The notes beneath the pieces were generated by a model that had not been told where the DNA came from, did not search any database, and saw only the letters and a list, made by a program, of their open reading frames with translations. From contig NZ_JALJWH010000001.1 of the NCBI RefSeq assembly GCF_024168825.1, forward strand, positions 372,001 to 436,000: DNA of 64,000 nucleotides, in the 5' to 3' direction. Every line of letters begins with the position of its first letter. Position 1 is the stretch's first letter. Positions 1 to 8,895 of this stretch are shown here, in pieces. Both the position numbers and the translations under genes were made by a program. This DNA comes from Paenarthrobacter sp. A20 (GTDB lineage Bacteria; Actinomycetota; Actinomycetes; Actinomycetales; Micrococcaceae).

Positions 1-461
1 CCTATGGCGTGTGCCCCCACCCCTACCTGGTCGCAGGGCCCTCACCGCTGGACGAGTGGGTCCTCGAGTTTTCCGCGGAGTCGTTCCTTGAAGTCACGCC
101 CGACAGGTTGCTGCCCGTCGGCACCGTGCCAGTGGAAGGTCACGCTTTCGACTTCCGCCCAGCGCGGGCCATTGGCAGCACCGAAATCGACCACGCCTTC
201 ACGGACATAGCGTTCGACGGCGGGCTGGCGCGGCTTTCCGTGCGGGACCCGGCGGGCACCGGCGTCGGGATGTCATGGGACGAAAGCTGCCCGTGGCTTC
301 AGATCCATACGGCAGACAAACCGGCACCGGTTCCGGGACGGCTTGGCTTGGCCGTGGAACCCATGACCTGCCCGCCGGATGCGTTCAACAGCGGGACGGA
401 CCTGATCCGGTTGGAGCCCGGCGACCAACACACGGCGTCGTGGAGCATCTACGCCCTGTAG
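1..461 (+). CDS. Aldose 1-epimerase, C-terminal part (cut by window edge)
   Basis: The reading frame is open from the first bases (first full codon at position 3) to a TAG at 459-461, so the true start lies outside the window. The visible ~152 residues begin with GVCPHPYL, the conserved HPY region of galactose mutarotase-like proteins, and end with a beta-rich segment containing W-D-E and PMTCPPDAFNSG, typical of the end of aldose 1-epimerases. These enzymes interconvert the alpha and beta anomers of sugars. Its position next to a rhamnose regulator suggests a sugar-utilisation role, but the substrate cannot be read from the fragment. A 68-bp palindrome follows the stop by 2 bp and separates it from the convergent LacI gene. 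Confidence 0.8.
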   Translation, partial: YGVCPHPYLVAGPSPLDEWVLEFSAESFLEVTPDRLLPVGTVPVEGHAFDFRPARAIGSTEIDHAFTDIAFDGGLARLSVRDPAGTGVGMSWDESCPWLQIHTADKPAPVPGRLGLAVEPMTCPPDAFNSGTDLIRLEPGDQHTASWSIYAL

Positions 462-463
462 CT

Positions 464-531
464 ACCCAACTAAGTAACAGCACATGTCGCTATGGGCGTC
501 CATTGGGACATGTGCTGTTACTCAGTTGGGT
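464..531. repeat. 68-bp palindromic element, copy 1 (terminator-like)
   Basis: Outer arms read ACCCAACTAAGT and ACTCAGTTGGGT and continue into an inner AGCACATGTC / GACATGTGCT stem. The two 25-nt arms have one mismatch and leave a loop of about 18 nt. It lies exactly between the 3' ends of two convergent genes. Copies of the same 68-bp length lie at 15032 and 27468. Confidence 0.8.
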
Positions 532-541
532 GCGCGGGGAC

Positions 542-1558
542 TTAACTGCCAGCGCCCGCAGTGCTTTGGCGGACCACCAGCTCGGGAGTGAACACCACAG
601 ACCGGTGCTTGGTTCCGCCGCTGTCCTGCTCCTCCGCGAGCAACTCGATGGCCGTCCGGCCAAGAGCCTCGGTGGGCTGGCGAATGGAGGACAACGGCAC
701 CACGGCGGAGACAGCGAAGTCGATGTCGTCATAGCCAATCAGGGCGATGTCCTCGGGAATCCGGACGGTCCGCAGCATGGTCAGCGACTGCATGACTCCG
801 AGGGCCAGGAGGTCGTTGGAGCAGAAGACGGCTTCGGGCCGTTCGTCGGGAGTGCGCTCCACCAGGCCGTTACCGACTTGCCGGCCTGCAAGGACCGTCT
901 GCCCGGCGGAGTCCAGAACCTCGACACTCGCCCCCGGCACCTCGGCCACGGCACGCTGCGCGCCCTTGAGTCGGCTGGCCACCTGGCGGATGGACGGCGT
1001 TCCAACAAAAGCCAGACGACGGCGGCCCGTGTCCAGCAGGTGCTTGGCGGCCAAATAGCCGCCTTCCTGGTCATCCACGGAGACTGAGCTGCAACGCTCG
1101 GTGTCTGCAAGTTCGTCCACCAGGACCGTGGGCACGCCGCGTTCGCGGAGGGTGTCGATCCGTTCCCCCACATCACCCACCGGAGAGATCAGCAGGCCTT
1201 GGACCCGCTGCTCCTGGAACAGGTCCATGTAATGGGCTTCGCGGGAAGCGTCCTGGCCGCTGTCCCCCACCAGCACGACACTTCCCAGGGCGGTGGCAGC
1301 ATCCTCCGCGGCACGCGCTACTGAGGAGAAGAAGGGGTTTCCGACGTCCAACACGATCAGGCCGATCGTCCTGCTTTGGCCGGCGCGGAGCTGGCGGGCG
1401 GCGTCGTTGCGCACGAAGCCGAGTTCGGCGATGGATTTCAGGACGCGTTCCTTGGTCCTCTGCGAGACCCGATCCGGATAGTTCAGCACGTTGGAAACAG
1501 TTCCCACTGCTACTTGGGCGTGGGTGGCAACGTCTTTGATGCTGGCTGTCTGGGACAT
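542..1558 (-). CDS. LacI-family transcriptional regulator of the rhamnose operon
   Basis: A 338-residue LacI/GalR-family repressor. Residues ~5-27 (SIKDVATHAQVAVGTVSNVL) form the N-terminal helix-turn-helix and hinge; the rest is a periplasmic-binding-protein-like effector domain containing TIGLIV, the segment DVGNPFFS and IGYDDIDFA. I chose the ATG at 1558 because the family starts just before the helix-turn-helix and a GGAAAG ribosome site precedes it; an in-frame ATG at 1609 would add 17 atypical residues. It is divergent from rhaM, and the spacer holds a LacI-type operator, so it most likely represses the rhamnose genes and is released by a pathway sugar. The effector is inferred from context only. 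Confidence 0.85.
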   Translation of the reverse strand: MSQTASIKDVATHAQVAVGTVSNVLNYPDRVSQRTKERVLKSIAELGFVRNDAARQLRAGQSRTIGLIVLDVGNPFFSSVARAAEDAATALGSVVLVGDSGQDASREAHYMDLFQEQRVQGLLISPVGDVGERIDTLRERGVPTVLVDELADTERCSSVSVDDQEGGYLAAKHLLDTGRRRLAFVGTPSIRQVASRLKGAQRAVAEVPGASVEVLDSAGQTVLAGRQVGNGLVERTPDERPEAVFCSNDLLALGVMQSLTMLRTVRIPEDIALIGYDDIDFAVSAVVPLSSIRQPTEALGRTAIELLAEEQDSGGTKHRSVVFTPELVVRQSTAGAGS

Positions 1559-1602
1559 GCTTTCCGATCTCCGCTGGCTGACGTCAATGTGTTGGAAACG
1601 CC

Positions 1603-1630
1603 TTGACACCCTCCCGTTTACGAGGGTAAT
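1603..1630 (+). promoter_or_regulatory. Putative promoter of the rhamnose operon
   Basis: TTGACA (1603-1608), a 16-bp spacer and GGTAAT (1625-1630, 4 of 6 matches to TATAAT). The predicted start near 1637 falls inside the palindromic operator, as expected for repression by blocking. Confidence 0.5.
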
Positions 1631-1658
1631 TTGAATCGTAACAAATGAAACGATTCAA
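1631..1658. promoter_or_regulatory. LacI-type operator
   Basis: TTGAATCGT (1631-1639) and ACGATTCAA (1650-1658) are perfect inverted 9-mers. Within them TGAAACGATTCA (1646-1657) is a near-palindrome centred on CG, the hallmark of LacI/GalR operators. The site sits between the divergent regulator and rhaM. Confidence 0.7.
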
Positions 1659-1684
1659 AGACGAGTAACCCTGGAGATCCGCAC

Positions 1685-2092
1685 ATGAGGGTTTGTTTCC
1701 GCTCTTCAGTCCAGCCGGAACTGATGGCCGAGTACAAGCAGCGCCACGCCGCCGTATGGCCGGAGATGCTGTCCGCGCTGAAGAACGCCGGGTGGAACAA
1801 CTATTCCCTGTTCCTCGCTCCCGACGGCCAATTGATCGGTTACCTGGAGTGCGACGACTACGAGGCAGCCCAGGCCCGCATGGCAGTCACAGAGGTCAAC
1901 GCACGCTGGCAGGCCGACATGGCCGCCCTCTTCGCGAACAGCGACGTCCCCCCGGACCAAGGCTTTGAGATCGTCGAGGAAGTTTTCAACCTTGAGGACC
2001 AGCTCGCAGCTGCCGGCCTCGTCACAGACGCCACCGGCCCCACACACATAGACAAAGACTCCGCCCACGAATACCAGAAGGAACAAGCATGA
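1685..2092 (+). CDS. rhaM: L-rhamnose mutarotase
   Basis: A 135-residue protein of the RhaM family, which interconverts the alpha and beta anomers of L-rhamnose so that the isomerase receives its preferred form. The N-terminal ferredoxin-like fold carries Tyr17 and His21 in AEYKQRHAAVWPEM; these match the catalytic Tyr18/His22 pair of the E. coli enzyme. WNNYSLF and LIGYLECDD follow as in the family. The C-terminus is about 25 residues longer than the E. coli protein and acidic. It is the first gene of the rhamnose operon, and its stop overlaps the rhaI start by ATGA, indicating translational coupling. Confidence 0.92.
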   Translation: MRVCFRSSVQPELMAEYKQRHAAVWPEMLSALKNAGWNNYSLFLAPDGQLIGYLECDDYEAAQARMAVTEVNARWQADMAALFANSDVPPDQGFEIVEEVFNLEDQLAAAGLVTDATGPTHIDKDSAHEYQKEQA

Positions 2093-3255
2093 ACACCACA
2101 GAATCGGCCCTGGGCCGTCTAGGGGAACTGGCCATTGAAGTGCCGTCCTGGGCCTACGGGAATTCCGGGACCCGGTTCAAGGTCTTCGGCACTCCGGGTA
2201 CACCGCGCACCGTTCAGGAAAAGATCGCCGACGCCGCCAAGGTCCACGAACTCACGGGGCTGGCTCCCACCGTTGCCCTGCACATTCCGTGGGACAAGGT
2301 GGAGGACTATGCCGCGCTTCGCGAGTACGCCGCAGGACTGGGCGTTGGGCTGGGCACCATCAACTCCAACACCTTCCAGGACGACGAGTACAAGTTCGGT
2401 TCCCTGACATCGTCCAACGAGTCTGTGCGCCGCCGCGCGATCGATCACCACTTGGAATGCATCGGGATTATGCACGCCACCGGTTCCAAGGACCTGAAGA
2501 TCTGGCTGGCTGATGGCACCAACTACCCGGGCCAGGATGATATCCGCGGCCGCCAGGACCGCCTCGCGGAGTCCCTTCAGGAGATCTACGCGGGTCTCGG
2601 CGACGAGCAGCGCCTGGTGCTGGAGTACAAGTTCTTCGAGCCGGCTTTCTATCACACCGATGTTCCGGACTGGGGTACCTCCTACGCCCAGACCCTTGCC
2701 CTCGGTGAGAAGGCCTTCGTCTGCCTGGACACCGGCCACCACGCCCCGGGCACCAACATCGAGTTCATCGTCATGCAGCTCCTGCGGCTGGGCAAGCTGG
2801 GTTCCTTCGACTTCAACTCCCGCTTCTACGCCGATGACGACCTCATTGTTGGCGCAGCTGATCCGTTCCAGCTGTTCCGCATCATGCACGAAGTCATCCG
2901 CGGCGGCGGTTTCGGCAAGGATTCCGGCGTCGCGCTGATGCTGGACCAGTGCCACAACCTCGAAGAGAAGATCCCGGGCCAGATCCGCTCGGTCCTCAAC
3001 GTCCAGGAAATGACGGCCCGCGCCCTGCTCATCGACACCGCGGCGCTCTCCGAAGCCCAGCGTGCAGGGGATGTCCTGGCCGCCAACGGCATTTTCAACG
3101 ATGCCTTCTACACCGACGTCCGCCCGGTCCTGGCCGAGTGGCGCGAATCCCGCGGGCTGCCCGCCGACCCGATGGCCGCCTACAAGGCCAGCGGCTACCA
3201 GAAGAAGATCAACGAGGACCGCGCAGGCGGCCAGCAAGCCGGATGGGGCGCGTAA
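2089..3255 (+). CDS. rhaI: L-rhamnose isomerase, Pseudomonas stutzeri type
   Basis: A 388-residue TIM-barrel isomerase converting L-rhamnose to L-rhamnulose. It resembles the RhaI type rather than E. coli RhaA. Likely divalent-metal ligands are Glu179 in LVLEYK and Asp214 in CLDTGHH, the right distance apart for this family. In the segment FDFNSRFYADDDL, Asp241 occupies the place where I recall a metal-binding histidine in the P. stutzeri enzyme; this should be treated as a tentative alignment. The start overlaps the rhaM stop (ATGA), and the gene is followed 3 bp later by rhaEW, all within one operon under the LacI-type repressor. Confidence 0.9.
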   Translation: MNTTESALGRLGELAIEVPSWAYGNSGTRFKVFGTPGTPRTVQEKIADAAKVHELTGLAPTVALHIPWDKVEDYAALREYAAGLGVGLGTINSNTFQDDEYKFGSLTSSNESVRRRAIDHHLECIGIMHATGSKDLKIWLADGTNYPGQDDIRGRQDRLAESLQEIYAGLGDEQRLVLEYKFFEPAFYHTDVPDWGTSYAQTLALGEKAFVCLDTGHHAPGTNIEFIVMQLLRLGKLGSFDFNSRFYADDDLIVGAADPFQLFRIMHEVIRGGGFGKDSGVALMLDQCHNLEEKIPGQIRSVLNVQEMTARALLIDTAALSEAQRAGDVLAANGIFNDAFYTDVRPVLAEWRESRGLPADPMAAYKASGYQKKINEDRAGGQQAGWGA

Positions 3256-3258
3256 AAG

Positions 3259-5295
3259 ATGACCAGCAAGACTGTTGAAGAGCTCATTTCCCGTTCCAAC
3301 CGCCTCGGTGCGGACAAGCGGAACACCAACTTCGCCGGCGGCAACACCTCCGCCAAGGGCACCGAGAAGGACCCGGTTACCGGCCAGGACGTCGAGCTCC
3401 TCTGGGTCAAAGGCTCCGGCGGCGACCTCGGCACACTGAAAGCTGAGAACCTCGCAGTACTCCGGCTGGACCGGCTGCAGGCACTCAAGTCCGTTTACCC
3501 CGGCGTCGAGCGTGAAGACGAAATGGTGGCCGCGTTCGATTACTGCCTCCACGGCAAAGGCGGCGCCGCGCCGTCGATCGATACCGCCATGCACGGCTTG
3601 GTGGACGCTGCGCACGTTGACCACCTGCACCCGGACTCGGGCATCGCGATCGCGACGGCGGTTGACGGCGAAGCGCTGACCTCAAAGGTCTTCGGCGACA
3701 AGGTTGTCTGGGTTCCGTGGCGTCGGCCCGGTTTCCAGCTCGGCTTGGACATCGCGGCGATCAAGGAAGCCAACCCCCAGGCCATCGGCACCATCCTGGG
3801 CGGCCACGGCATCACCGCGTGGGGCGCCACCAGCGAAGAGGCCGAGGCCAACTCGCTCTGGATCATTGACCAGGCCGAGAACTACATCAAGGAAAACGGC
3901 AAGACCGAGCCCTTCGGCGCGCAGCTCCCCGGCTACGCCGCGCTTCCCGAGGCTGAGCGCAAAGCCAAGGCAGCCGCCCTCGCACCGGTGATCCGCGGCT
4001 TGGCTTCCACGGACAAGCCGCAGCTGGGGCACTTCAGTGATGACGCCGTCGTCCTTGAATTCCTTGAGTCGGCGGAACACCCGCGGCTCGGCGCACTGGG
4101 TACGTCCTGCCCGGACCACTTCCTGCGCACCAAGGTCAAGCCGCTGGTCCTGGACCTGCCGGCTGACGCTCCTCTGGAACAAGCAGTGGAACGGTTGAAG
4201 GAACTGCACGCCGCCTACCGCGAGGACTACCAGGCGTACTACGACCGCCATGCAGACGAGAACAGCCCGGCCCTGCGCGGCGCGGACCCTGCCATCGTGC
4301 TGATCCCGGGCGTGGGCATGTTCTCCTTCGGCAAGGACAAGCAGACCGCACGCGTGGCCGGCGAGTTCTACCTCAACGCCATCAACGTGATGCGCGGCGC
4401 CGAGGCCATCTCCACCTACGCCCCCATCGAGGAATCCGAGAAGTTCCGCATCGAGTACTGGGCATTGGAGGAGGCCAAGCTCGCCCGGATGCCCAAGCCC
4501 AAGTCCCACGCCACCCGTATCGCACTGGTGACCGGAGCGGCGTCGGGCATTGGCAAGGCGATCGCCACCCGTTTGGCGTCCGACGGCGCGTGCGTCGTCA
4601 TTGCCGACCTGAACCTTGAGAACGCCCAAAAGGTCGCCGAGGAACTGGGCGGATCCGACGTCGCCATCGGCGTCCAGGCGGACGTGACCGACGAAGCCCA
4701 GATCGCCTCCGCCATACAGGAAGCCGTGCTCGCGTTCGGCGGCCTGGACCTGGTGGTCAACAACGCCGGCCTGTCCATCTCCAAGCCGTTGCTGGAAACC
4801 ACCGAGAAGGACTGGGACCTCCAGCACAACGTCATGGCCAAGGGCTCGTTCCTGGTGTCCAAGGCCGCGGCCAAGGTCATGATCGATCAGGGCCTGGGCG
4901 GGGACATCATCTACATCTCCTCCAAGAACTCTGTGTTCGCCGGCCCGAACAACATCGCGTACTCCGCCACCAAGGCTGACCAGGCCCACCAGGTCCGCCT
5001 GCTCGCCGCTGAACTGGGCGAATACGGTGTCCGCGTCAACGGCATCAACCCCGACGGCGTGGTCCGCGGCTCCGGCATCTTTGCCGGCGGCTGGGGCGCC
5101 AAGCGTGCCGCGGTATACGGCGTGGACGAGCAGGAACTGGGCAAGTACTACGCCCAGCGCACGCTCCTCAAGCGCGAAGTCCTCCCGGAACACGTGGCCA
5201 ACGCCGCCGCCGTGCTCACCAGCAACGAGCTATCGCACACCACTGGCCTCCACATCCCCGTGGACGCCGGCGTGGCGGCAGCCTTCCTCCGCTAG
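3259..5295 (+). CDS. rhaEW: Bifunctional rhamnulose-1-phosphate aldolase / lactaldehyde dehydrogenase
   Basis: A 678-residue two-domain enzyme. Residues 1 to ~400 are a class II aldolase (GGNTS near residue 29, zinc-site HLHPD near 122, GGHG near 180). They would split L-rhamnulose-1-phosphate into dihydroxyacetone phosphate and L-lactaldehyde. Residues ~420-678 are a short-chain dehydrogenase with nucleotide loop TGAASGIG (~426), NNAG (~501) and catalytic YSATK (~568), expected to oxidise L-lactaldehyde to L-lactate. This fused arrangement is known from Bacillus and several actinobacteria and replaces separate RhaD and AldA. It lies between the isomerase and kinase genes, giving a complete pathway from rhamnose to central metabolism. 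Confidence 0.92.
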   Translation: MTSKTVEELISRSNRLGADKRNTNFAGGNTSAKGTEKDPVTGQDVELLWVKGSGGDLGTLKAENLAVLRLDRLQALKSVYPGVEREDEMVAAFDYCLHGKGGAAPSIDTAMHGLVDAAHVDHLHPDSGIAIATAVDGEALTSKVFGDKVVWVPWRRPGFQLGLDIAAIKEANPQAIGTILGGHGITAWGATSEEAEANSLWIIDQAENYIKENGKTEPFGAQLPGYAALPEAERKAKAAALAPVIRGLASTDKPQLGHFSDDAVVLEFLESAEHPRLGALGTSCPDHFLRTKVKPLVLDLPADAPLEQAVERLKELHAAYREDYQAYYDRHADENSPALRGADPAIVLIPGVGMFSFGKDKQTARVAGEFYLNAINVMRGAEAISTYAPIEESEKFRIEYWALEEAKLARMPKPKSHATRIALVTGAASGIGKAIATRLASDGACVVIADLNLENAQKVAEELGGSDVAIGVQADVTDEAQIASAIQEAVLAFGGLDLVVNNAGLSISKPLLETTEKDWDLQHNVMAKGSFLVSKAAAKVMIDQGLGGDIIYISSKNSVFAGPNNIAYSATKADQAHQVRLLAAELGEYGVRVNGINPDGVVRGSGIFAGGWGAKRAAVYGVDEQELGKYYAQRTLLKREVLPEHVANAAAVLTSNELSHTTGLHIPVDAGVAAAFLR

Positions 5296-5303
5296 GACCG
5301 ACA

Positions 5304-6824
5304 GTGACCAACGGAACCATCGCGAGCACCGTCCCGGCACACGCCGGGGCGGTGTCCGCTCCCGCGGGCCGCAACGCCGTGTTCGCCGCCATCGACATCG
5401 GGGCCTCCTCCGGCCGCGTCATGCTGGGCCGCGTCTCCTCGGTATCCGGTGTGTCGCTCGAGACCATCCACCGCTTCCCCAACGGGGTGGTGGAGCTCGA
5501 CGGCGGCCTCCACTGGGACTTCGACGCCCTCTTCGCCGAGGTACTCAAGGGTTTGGCTGCGGCAGCTTCCGTGGCGGCCACGAACGGCGAGCGCATCGTC
5601 AGCATCGGCATCGACACGTGGGCCGTGGACTACGGCCTGGTGAACGACGCCGGCGACCTCACCTCGGTACCGTTCAGCTACCGGGACGAGCGCAGCCGGG
5701 CGACGGTGCAGCGCGTGCATGCAGCAATTCCCCCGGAGAGGCTGTATGCCACCACCGGCCTGCAGTTTTTGCAGTTCAACACCCTCTACCAGCTCGCAGC
5801 GGAGCCCACCCTGGACGGGCTGCAGGCCCTCCTGATCCCGGACCTGATCGCGTTCCTGCTGACGGGTGAACGCCGGACCGAGGCCACGAACGCCTCCACT
5901 ACCGGGCTGTTCGACGCTGTTGCCGGTGAATGGGCCGTCGAGTTCCTTGATGCCCTCGGCTTGCCCCGGAACCTTTTCCCGCCGCTCATCCAGCCCGGCG
6001 AAACCGTCGGAACGCTGCTGCCGGCAATCCTTGAACTGACGGGCCTCCCGGCGGACACCACCGTGGTTGCCGTGGGTTCGCACGACACCGCATCAGCCGT
6101 TGCCGCAGTCCCAGCAGAGGACCAGGATTTCGCGTATATCTCCTCCGGCACCTGGTCCTTGGTAGGCGTGGAACTCCCCCGCCCCGTGCTCAGCGAAGCG
6201 AGCCGACAGGCCAACTTCACCAACGAACGCGGCGTGGACGGAACCGTCCGGTACCTCCGCAATGTCGGTGGCCTCTGGTTGCTCAGCGAATGCCAACGTG
6301 CGTGGGCCGCTGAAGGCTACACGCAAGCACTCACGGCACTGCTCGACTCGGCGGCAGCACTTCCTGCCGGCGGACCTCAGATCAACGCCGACGACCCCAG
6401 CTTCACGGCACCGGACAACATGCCGGACCGGATCCGCTCAGCCGTGCGCAACACTGGCGCGGTGCTCCCGGACCGGCCCGCCGCCGTCGTGCGTTGCATC
6501 ATGGACAGCCTCGCGGCCGGGTATGCACGGACCTTGGCCGATGCCGAGCGGCTCACCGGCCGCGCTACCGGCGTAGTGCACATTGTCGGTGGCGGTTCGC
6601 AGAACCGGCTCCTGTGCCAGCTCACCGCCGATGCCACTGGCAAACCCGTGATCGCCGGACCCGTTGAGGCGACAGCCCAGGGCAATGTCCTGGTCCAGGC
6701 ACGGGCCGCTGGAGTGGTGAGCGGAGGGCTGGCTGAGCTGCGTGAACTCGTGGCTGCAGGAACGGATCTGGTGCGGTACCAGAGCTCCAGGGAACTGGTG
6801 CCACAGGAGTCCGGCATGTCCTAG
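5304..6824 (+). CDS. rhaB: Rhamnulokinase
   Basis: A 506-residue FGGY-family carbohydrate kinase that phosphorylates L-rhamnulose at O1 using ATP. The N-terminal phosphate loop reads DIGASSGRVMLG, followed by GIDTWAVDYGL; the C-terminal half carries VGSHDTASA, YISSGTWSLVG and HIVGGGSQNRLLCQ, all characteristic of RhaB. The start is a GTG at 5304, eight bases after the rhaEW stop. The N-terminus has about 20 residues before the kinase fold, so a slightly later start is possible. It is the last gene of the rhamnose operon; no strong terminator was seen after it. Confidence 0.92.
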   Translation: MTNGTIASTVPAHAGAVSAPAGRNAVFAAIDIGASSGRVMLGRVSSVSGVSLETIHRFPNGVVELDGGLHWDFDALFAEVLKGLAAAASVAATNGERIVSIGIDTWAVDYGLVNDAGDLTSVPFSYRDERSRATVQRVHAAIPPERLYATTGLQFLQFNTLYQLAAEPTLDGLQALLIPDLIAFLLTGERRTEATNASTTGLFDAVAGEWAVEFLDALGLPRNLFPPLIQPGETVGTLLPAILELTGLPADTTVVAVGSHDTASAVAAVPAEDQDFAYISSGTWSLVGVELPRPVLSEASRQANFTNERGVDGTVRYLRNVGGLWLLSECQRAWAAEGYTQALTALLDSAAALPAGGPQINADDPSFTAPDNMPDRIRSAVRNTGAVLPDRPAAVVRCIMDSLAAGYARTLADAERLTGRATGVVHIVGGGSQNRLLCQLTADATGKPVIAGPVEATAQGNVLVQARAAGVVSGGLAELRELVAAGTDLVRYQSSRELVPQESGMS

Positions 6825-6997
6825 GGAACAGGAGGCCGATGGAAGTACGCTGAGGAATCATGGCCTGATGCCGACAGTCCGGGATGGCCAGACGAAGGGG
6901 GACAGATTCGTTGCAGGAGAAAACACTGCCTGAAGGTGGCCAGCACGGCACATTCCACCCAATCGCCTCTGGGTCGGCATAAGACTCCGGGCGCCTG

Positions 6998-8350
6998 ATG
7001 TTGTTCAGGAAAGTGCCGGTATGGGCGTGGTTGGCTGCCGCCGCCCTGGTCAACGTGCTCCTGGTACTAATGGTGCGCGTCCCGTCGTGGTTTAACAGGG
7101 AACCGAGCAGGCAGTCACTTCCGCAACTGTGGCTGCTTGACCCGCTGATAGTCATGTCGGCAGTAGTACTTCTGTTCTTGCTCGTTCGTGCGGTGACGAA
7201 GAAGCTGCCGAAGAAGAGGTCCAGCGAACCACCTCGAAACGCTTCCGAACCAGGCTCCCGGACCATGATGGTGACCAGCAAGGAGTGGCTCTGGGCGGTG
7301 GACGCAGCGGGCATCATCACCCACTCCAGTCCAATGTGCCAACAACTGACTGGATATACCCCGGAAGAACTCACGGGAAGCCCCATCAGCCTCGTCCTGG
7401 ATCCTCGGGACCTTGCCTCGGTGTGGCGTCCCGACGCCGATAACGGTGCCGAATCGTACTTCGACGGCGTGACGTTGGCTTGCAGGCACCGGGACGGCAC
7501 CCGGGTTGTCATGGACGTCAGCGGGCACACGGTCTATGACGCTTCGGGCTTGGCGATCGGATTCGAAGGCCTGGCCCGTCCGAGCACCGCAACCGGCGGC
7601 ACAGCTCTGGACGCTGAACGCTCCCTTGTCCTGGGCGTCATATCCTCGCAGGCCCTTGTCACCGCTTTTCAACCACTTCTGTGCATCAAGACCGGGCGGA
7701 CCTTGGGGGTCGAGGCACTATCCCGCTTTCCTGATGCGGCCACGACGTCCCCCGAAGCCTGGTTCACCAGAGCTGAAACCGTGGGGCTGGGAATAGACCT
7801 GGAACTGTTGGCCCTGAGAACAGCCCTTCACACCGCCACCAAATTGCCCGGCGAGTTCAGCTTGGCCGTTAATTTGTCTCCCAGCGCCTGCCTCGACCAG
7901 CGGATCCAGGACGCACTTGCTGGCGCAGCGATCAACCCGGACAGGCTCAGTTTGGAGCTCACTGAGCGGCAGGAAGTGCTCGACTACGAGCAACTGGCCG
8001 CAGCCGTGGCACCACTGCGCGCCAAGGGCGTCCACCTGGTGGTCGATGATGCCGGCGCCGGGTTCGCCTCCATGAGGCACATCATGAAGCTTGACCCGGA
8101 AGTGATCAAAGTGGACCGCAGCATCATCAAAGGGATTGATCGCCAAGCATCCAACCGTGCCCTCGCTGCTTCCATGGTCAGCTTTGCCACGGAGATCGGC
8201 GCATCGGTGACAGCCGAAGGCGTGGAGACAGCGGCGGAGCTTCAGGTCATTACGGAATTGGGCATGTCGGCGGCTCAAGGCTACTTCCTGGGCAAACCTT
8301 CCACGCAACCGACGGATTGGATCAAATGGGCGGGGCTGCCTGGAAGCTGA
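6998..8350 (+). CDS. Membrane PAS-EAL protein (cyclic-di-GMP phosphodiesterase-like)
   Basis: A 450-residue protein. Two hydrophobic segments (~8-27 and ~45-63) anchor it in the membrane. A PAS-like sensor domain (~85-195, with WLWAVDAAGIITH) and a C-terminal EAL domain (~215-445) follow. The EAL signature reads GVEALSRF near residue 238, followed by NLSP, ELTER, a DDAGAG loop near 350, IKVDRS and AEGVET, with the final QGYFLGKP. The metal and catalytic acids appear kept, so hydrolysis of cyclic di-GMP is plausible, but the usual DDFGTG loop is altered. There is no GGDEF domain. The gene stands alone between rhaB and panD. Confidence 0.85.
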   Translation: MLFRKVPVWAWLAAAALVNVLLVLMVRVPSWFNREPSRQSLPQLWLLDPLIVMSAVVLLFLLVRAVTKKLPKKRSSEPPRNASEPGSRTMMVTSKEWLWAVDAAGIITHSSPMCQQLTGYTPEELTGSPISLVLDPRDLASVWRPDADNGAESYFDGVTLACRHRDGTRVVMDVSGHTVYDASGLAIGFEGLARPSTATGGTALDAERSLVLGVISSQALVTAFQPLLCIKTGRTLGVEALSRFPDAATTSPEAWFTRAETVGLGIDLELLALRTALHTATKLPGEFSLAVNLSPSACLDQRIQDALAGAAINPDRLSLELTERQEVLDYEQLAAAVAPLRAKGVHLVVDDAGAGFASMRHIMKLDPEVIKVDRSIIKGIDRQASNRALAASMVSFATEIGASVTAEGVETAAELQVITELGMSAAQGYFLGKPSTQPTDWIKWAGLPGS

Positions 8351-8428
8351 CTCCGCCAAGGCGAGCGACGCCCCGCAGACGTCCCGCGAACGTCTTGTAC
8401 GTCACAGCGCTGGATGAGGCTGCCGCGC

Positions 8429-8434
8429 TAAACT
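8429..8434 (+). promoter_or_regulatory. -10 element placing the panD start at or near the transcript end
   Basis: TAAACT lies nine bases before the panD ATG and no Shine-Dalgarno sequence is visible, which suggests a leaderless or almost leaderless mRNA. Confidence 0.4.
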
Positions 8435-8443
8435 GATCGCATT

Positions 8444-8875
8444 ATGATCCGCACAATGTTCAAGTCCAAGATCCACCGCGCAACGGTGACCCACGCCGAC
8501 CTCCACTACGTCGGTTCGGTCACTGTCGACCTGGACCTCCTGGACGCGGCCGATATCCTTCCCGGCGAACTCGTCTCCATTGTGGACGTCACCAACGGCG
8601 CCCGGCTGGAGACCTACACCATCGCCGGCGAGCGCGGTTCCGGCGTGATAGGGATCAACGGAGCGGCTGCCCACATGGTCCATGTTGGCGACACCGTCAT
8701 CCTCATCACCTACGCGGAGATGACCACCGAGGAGGCCCGGAGCTACGAGCCCAGGGTGGTTCACGTGGGCAAGGACAACAAGATCCTGCAGCTCGGCAAC
8801 GACCCCGCCGAGGGCCATACCCCCGGGCTCATGCGCCCGCCGCACGCGCTGAGTAACGCAGCGCACCTCAGCTAA
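8444..8875 (+). CDS. panD: Aspartate 1-decarboxylase precursor
   Basis: A 143-residue proenzyme that decarboxylates L-aspartate to beta-alanine for pantothenate and coenzyme A synthesis. The N-terminal MIRTM start and [10 protein letters not shown] align without gaps with E. coli PanD, placing the self-cleavage site between Gly24 and Ser25; Ser25 becomes the pyruvoyl cofactor. NGAAAH in the core supports the call. The chain is about 17 residues longer at the C-terminus than the E. coli protein. It is a single-gene unit followed by a palindromic hairpin. Confidence 0.95.
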   Translation: MIRTMFKSKIHRATVTHADLHYVGSVTVDLDLLDAADILPGELVSIVDVTNGARLETYTIAGERGSGVIGINGAAAHMVHVGDTVILITYAEMTTEEARSYEPRVVHVGKDNKILQLGNDPAEGHTPGLMRPPHALSNAAHLS

Positions 8876-8895
8876 GTCTCCACAGCAACGAACGC

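Noticed and set aside
1559..1609. Extension of the LacI regulator to the ATG at 1609
   Set aside because: It would place 17 extra residues before the helix-turn-helix, against family practice, and the internal ATG at 1558 has a ribosome site.
2119..5193. Two long minus-strand frames of 503 codons each (2119-3630 and 3682-5193)
   Set aside because: They lie antisense to rhaI and rhaEW, which have full family motifs. Long antisense frames are common in high-GC DNA, and their translations have no recognisable domain.
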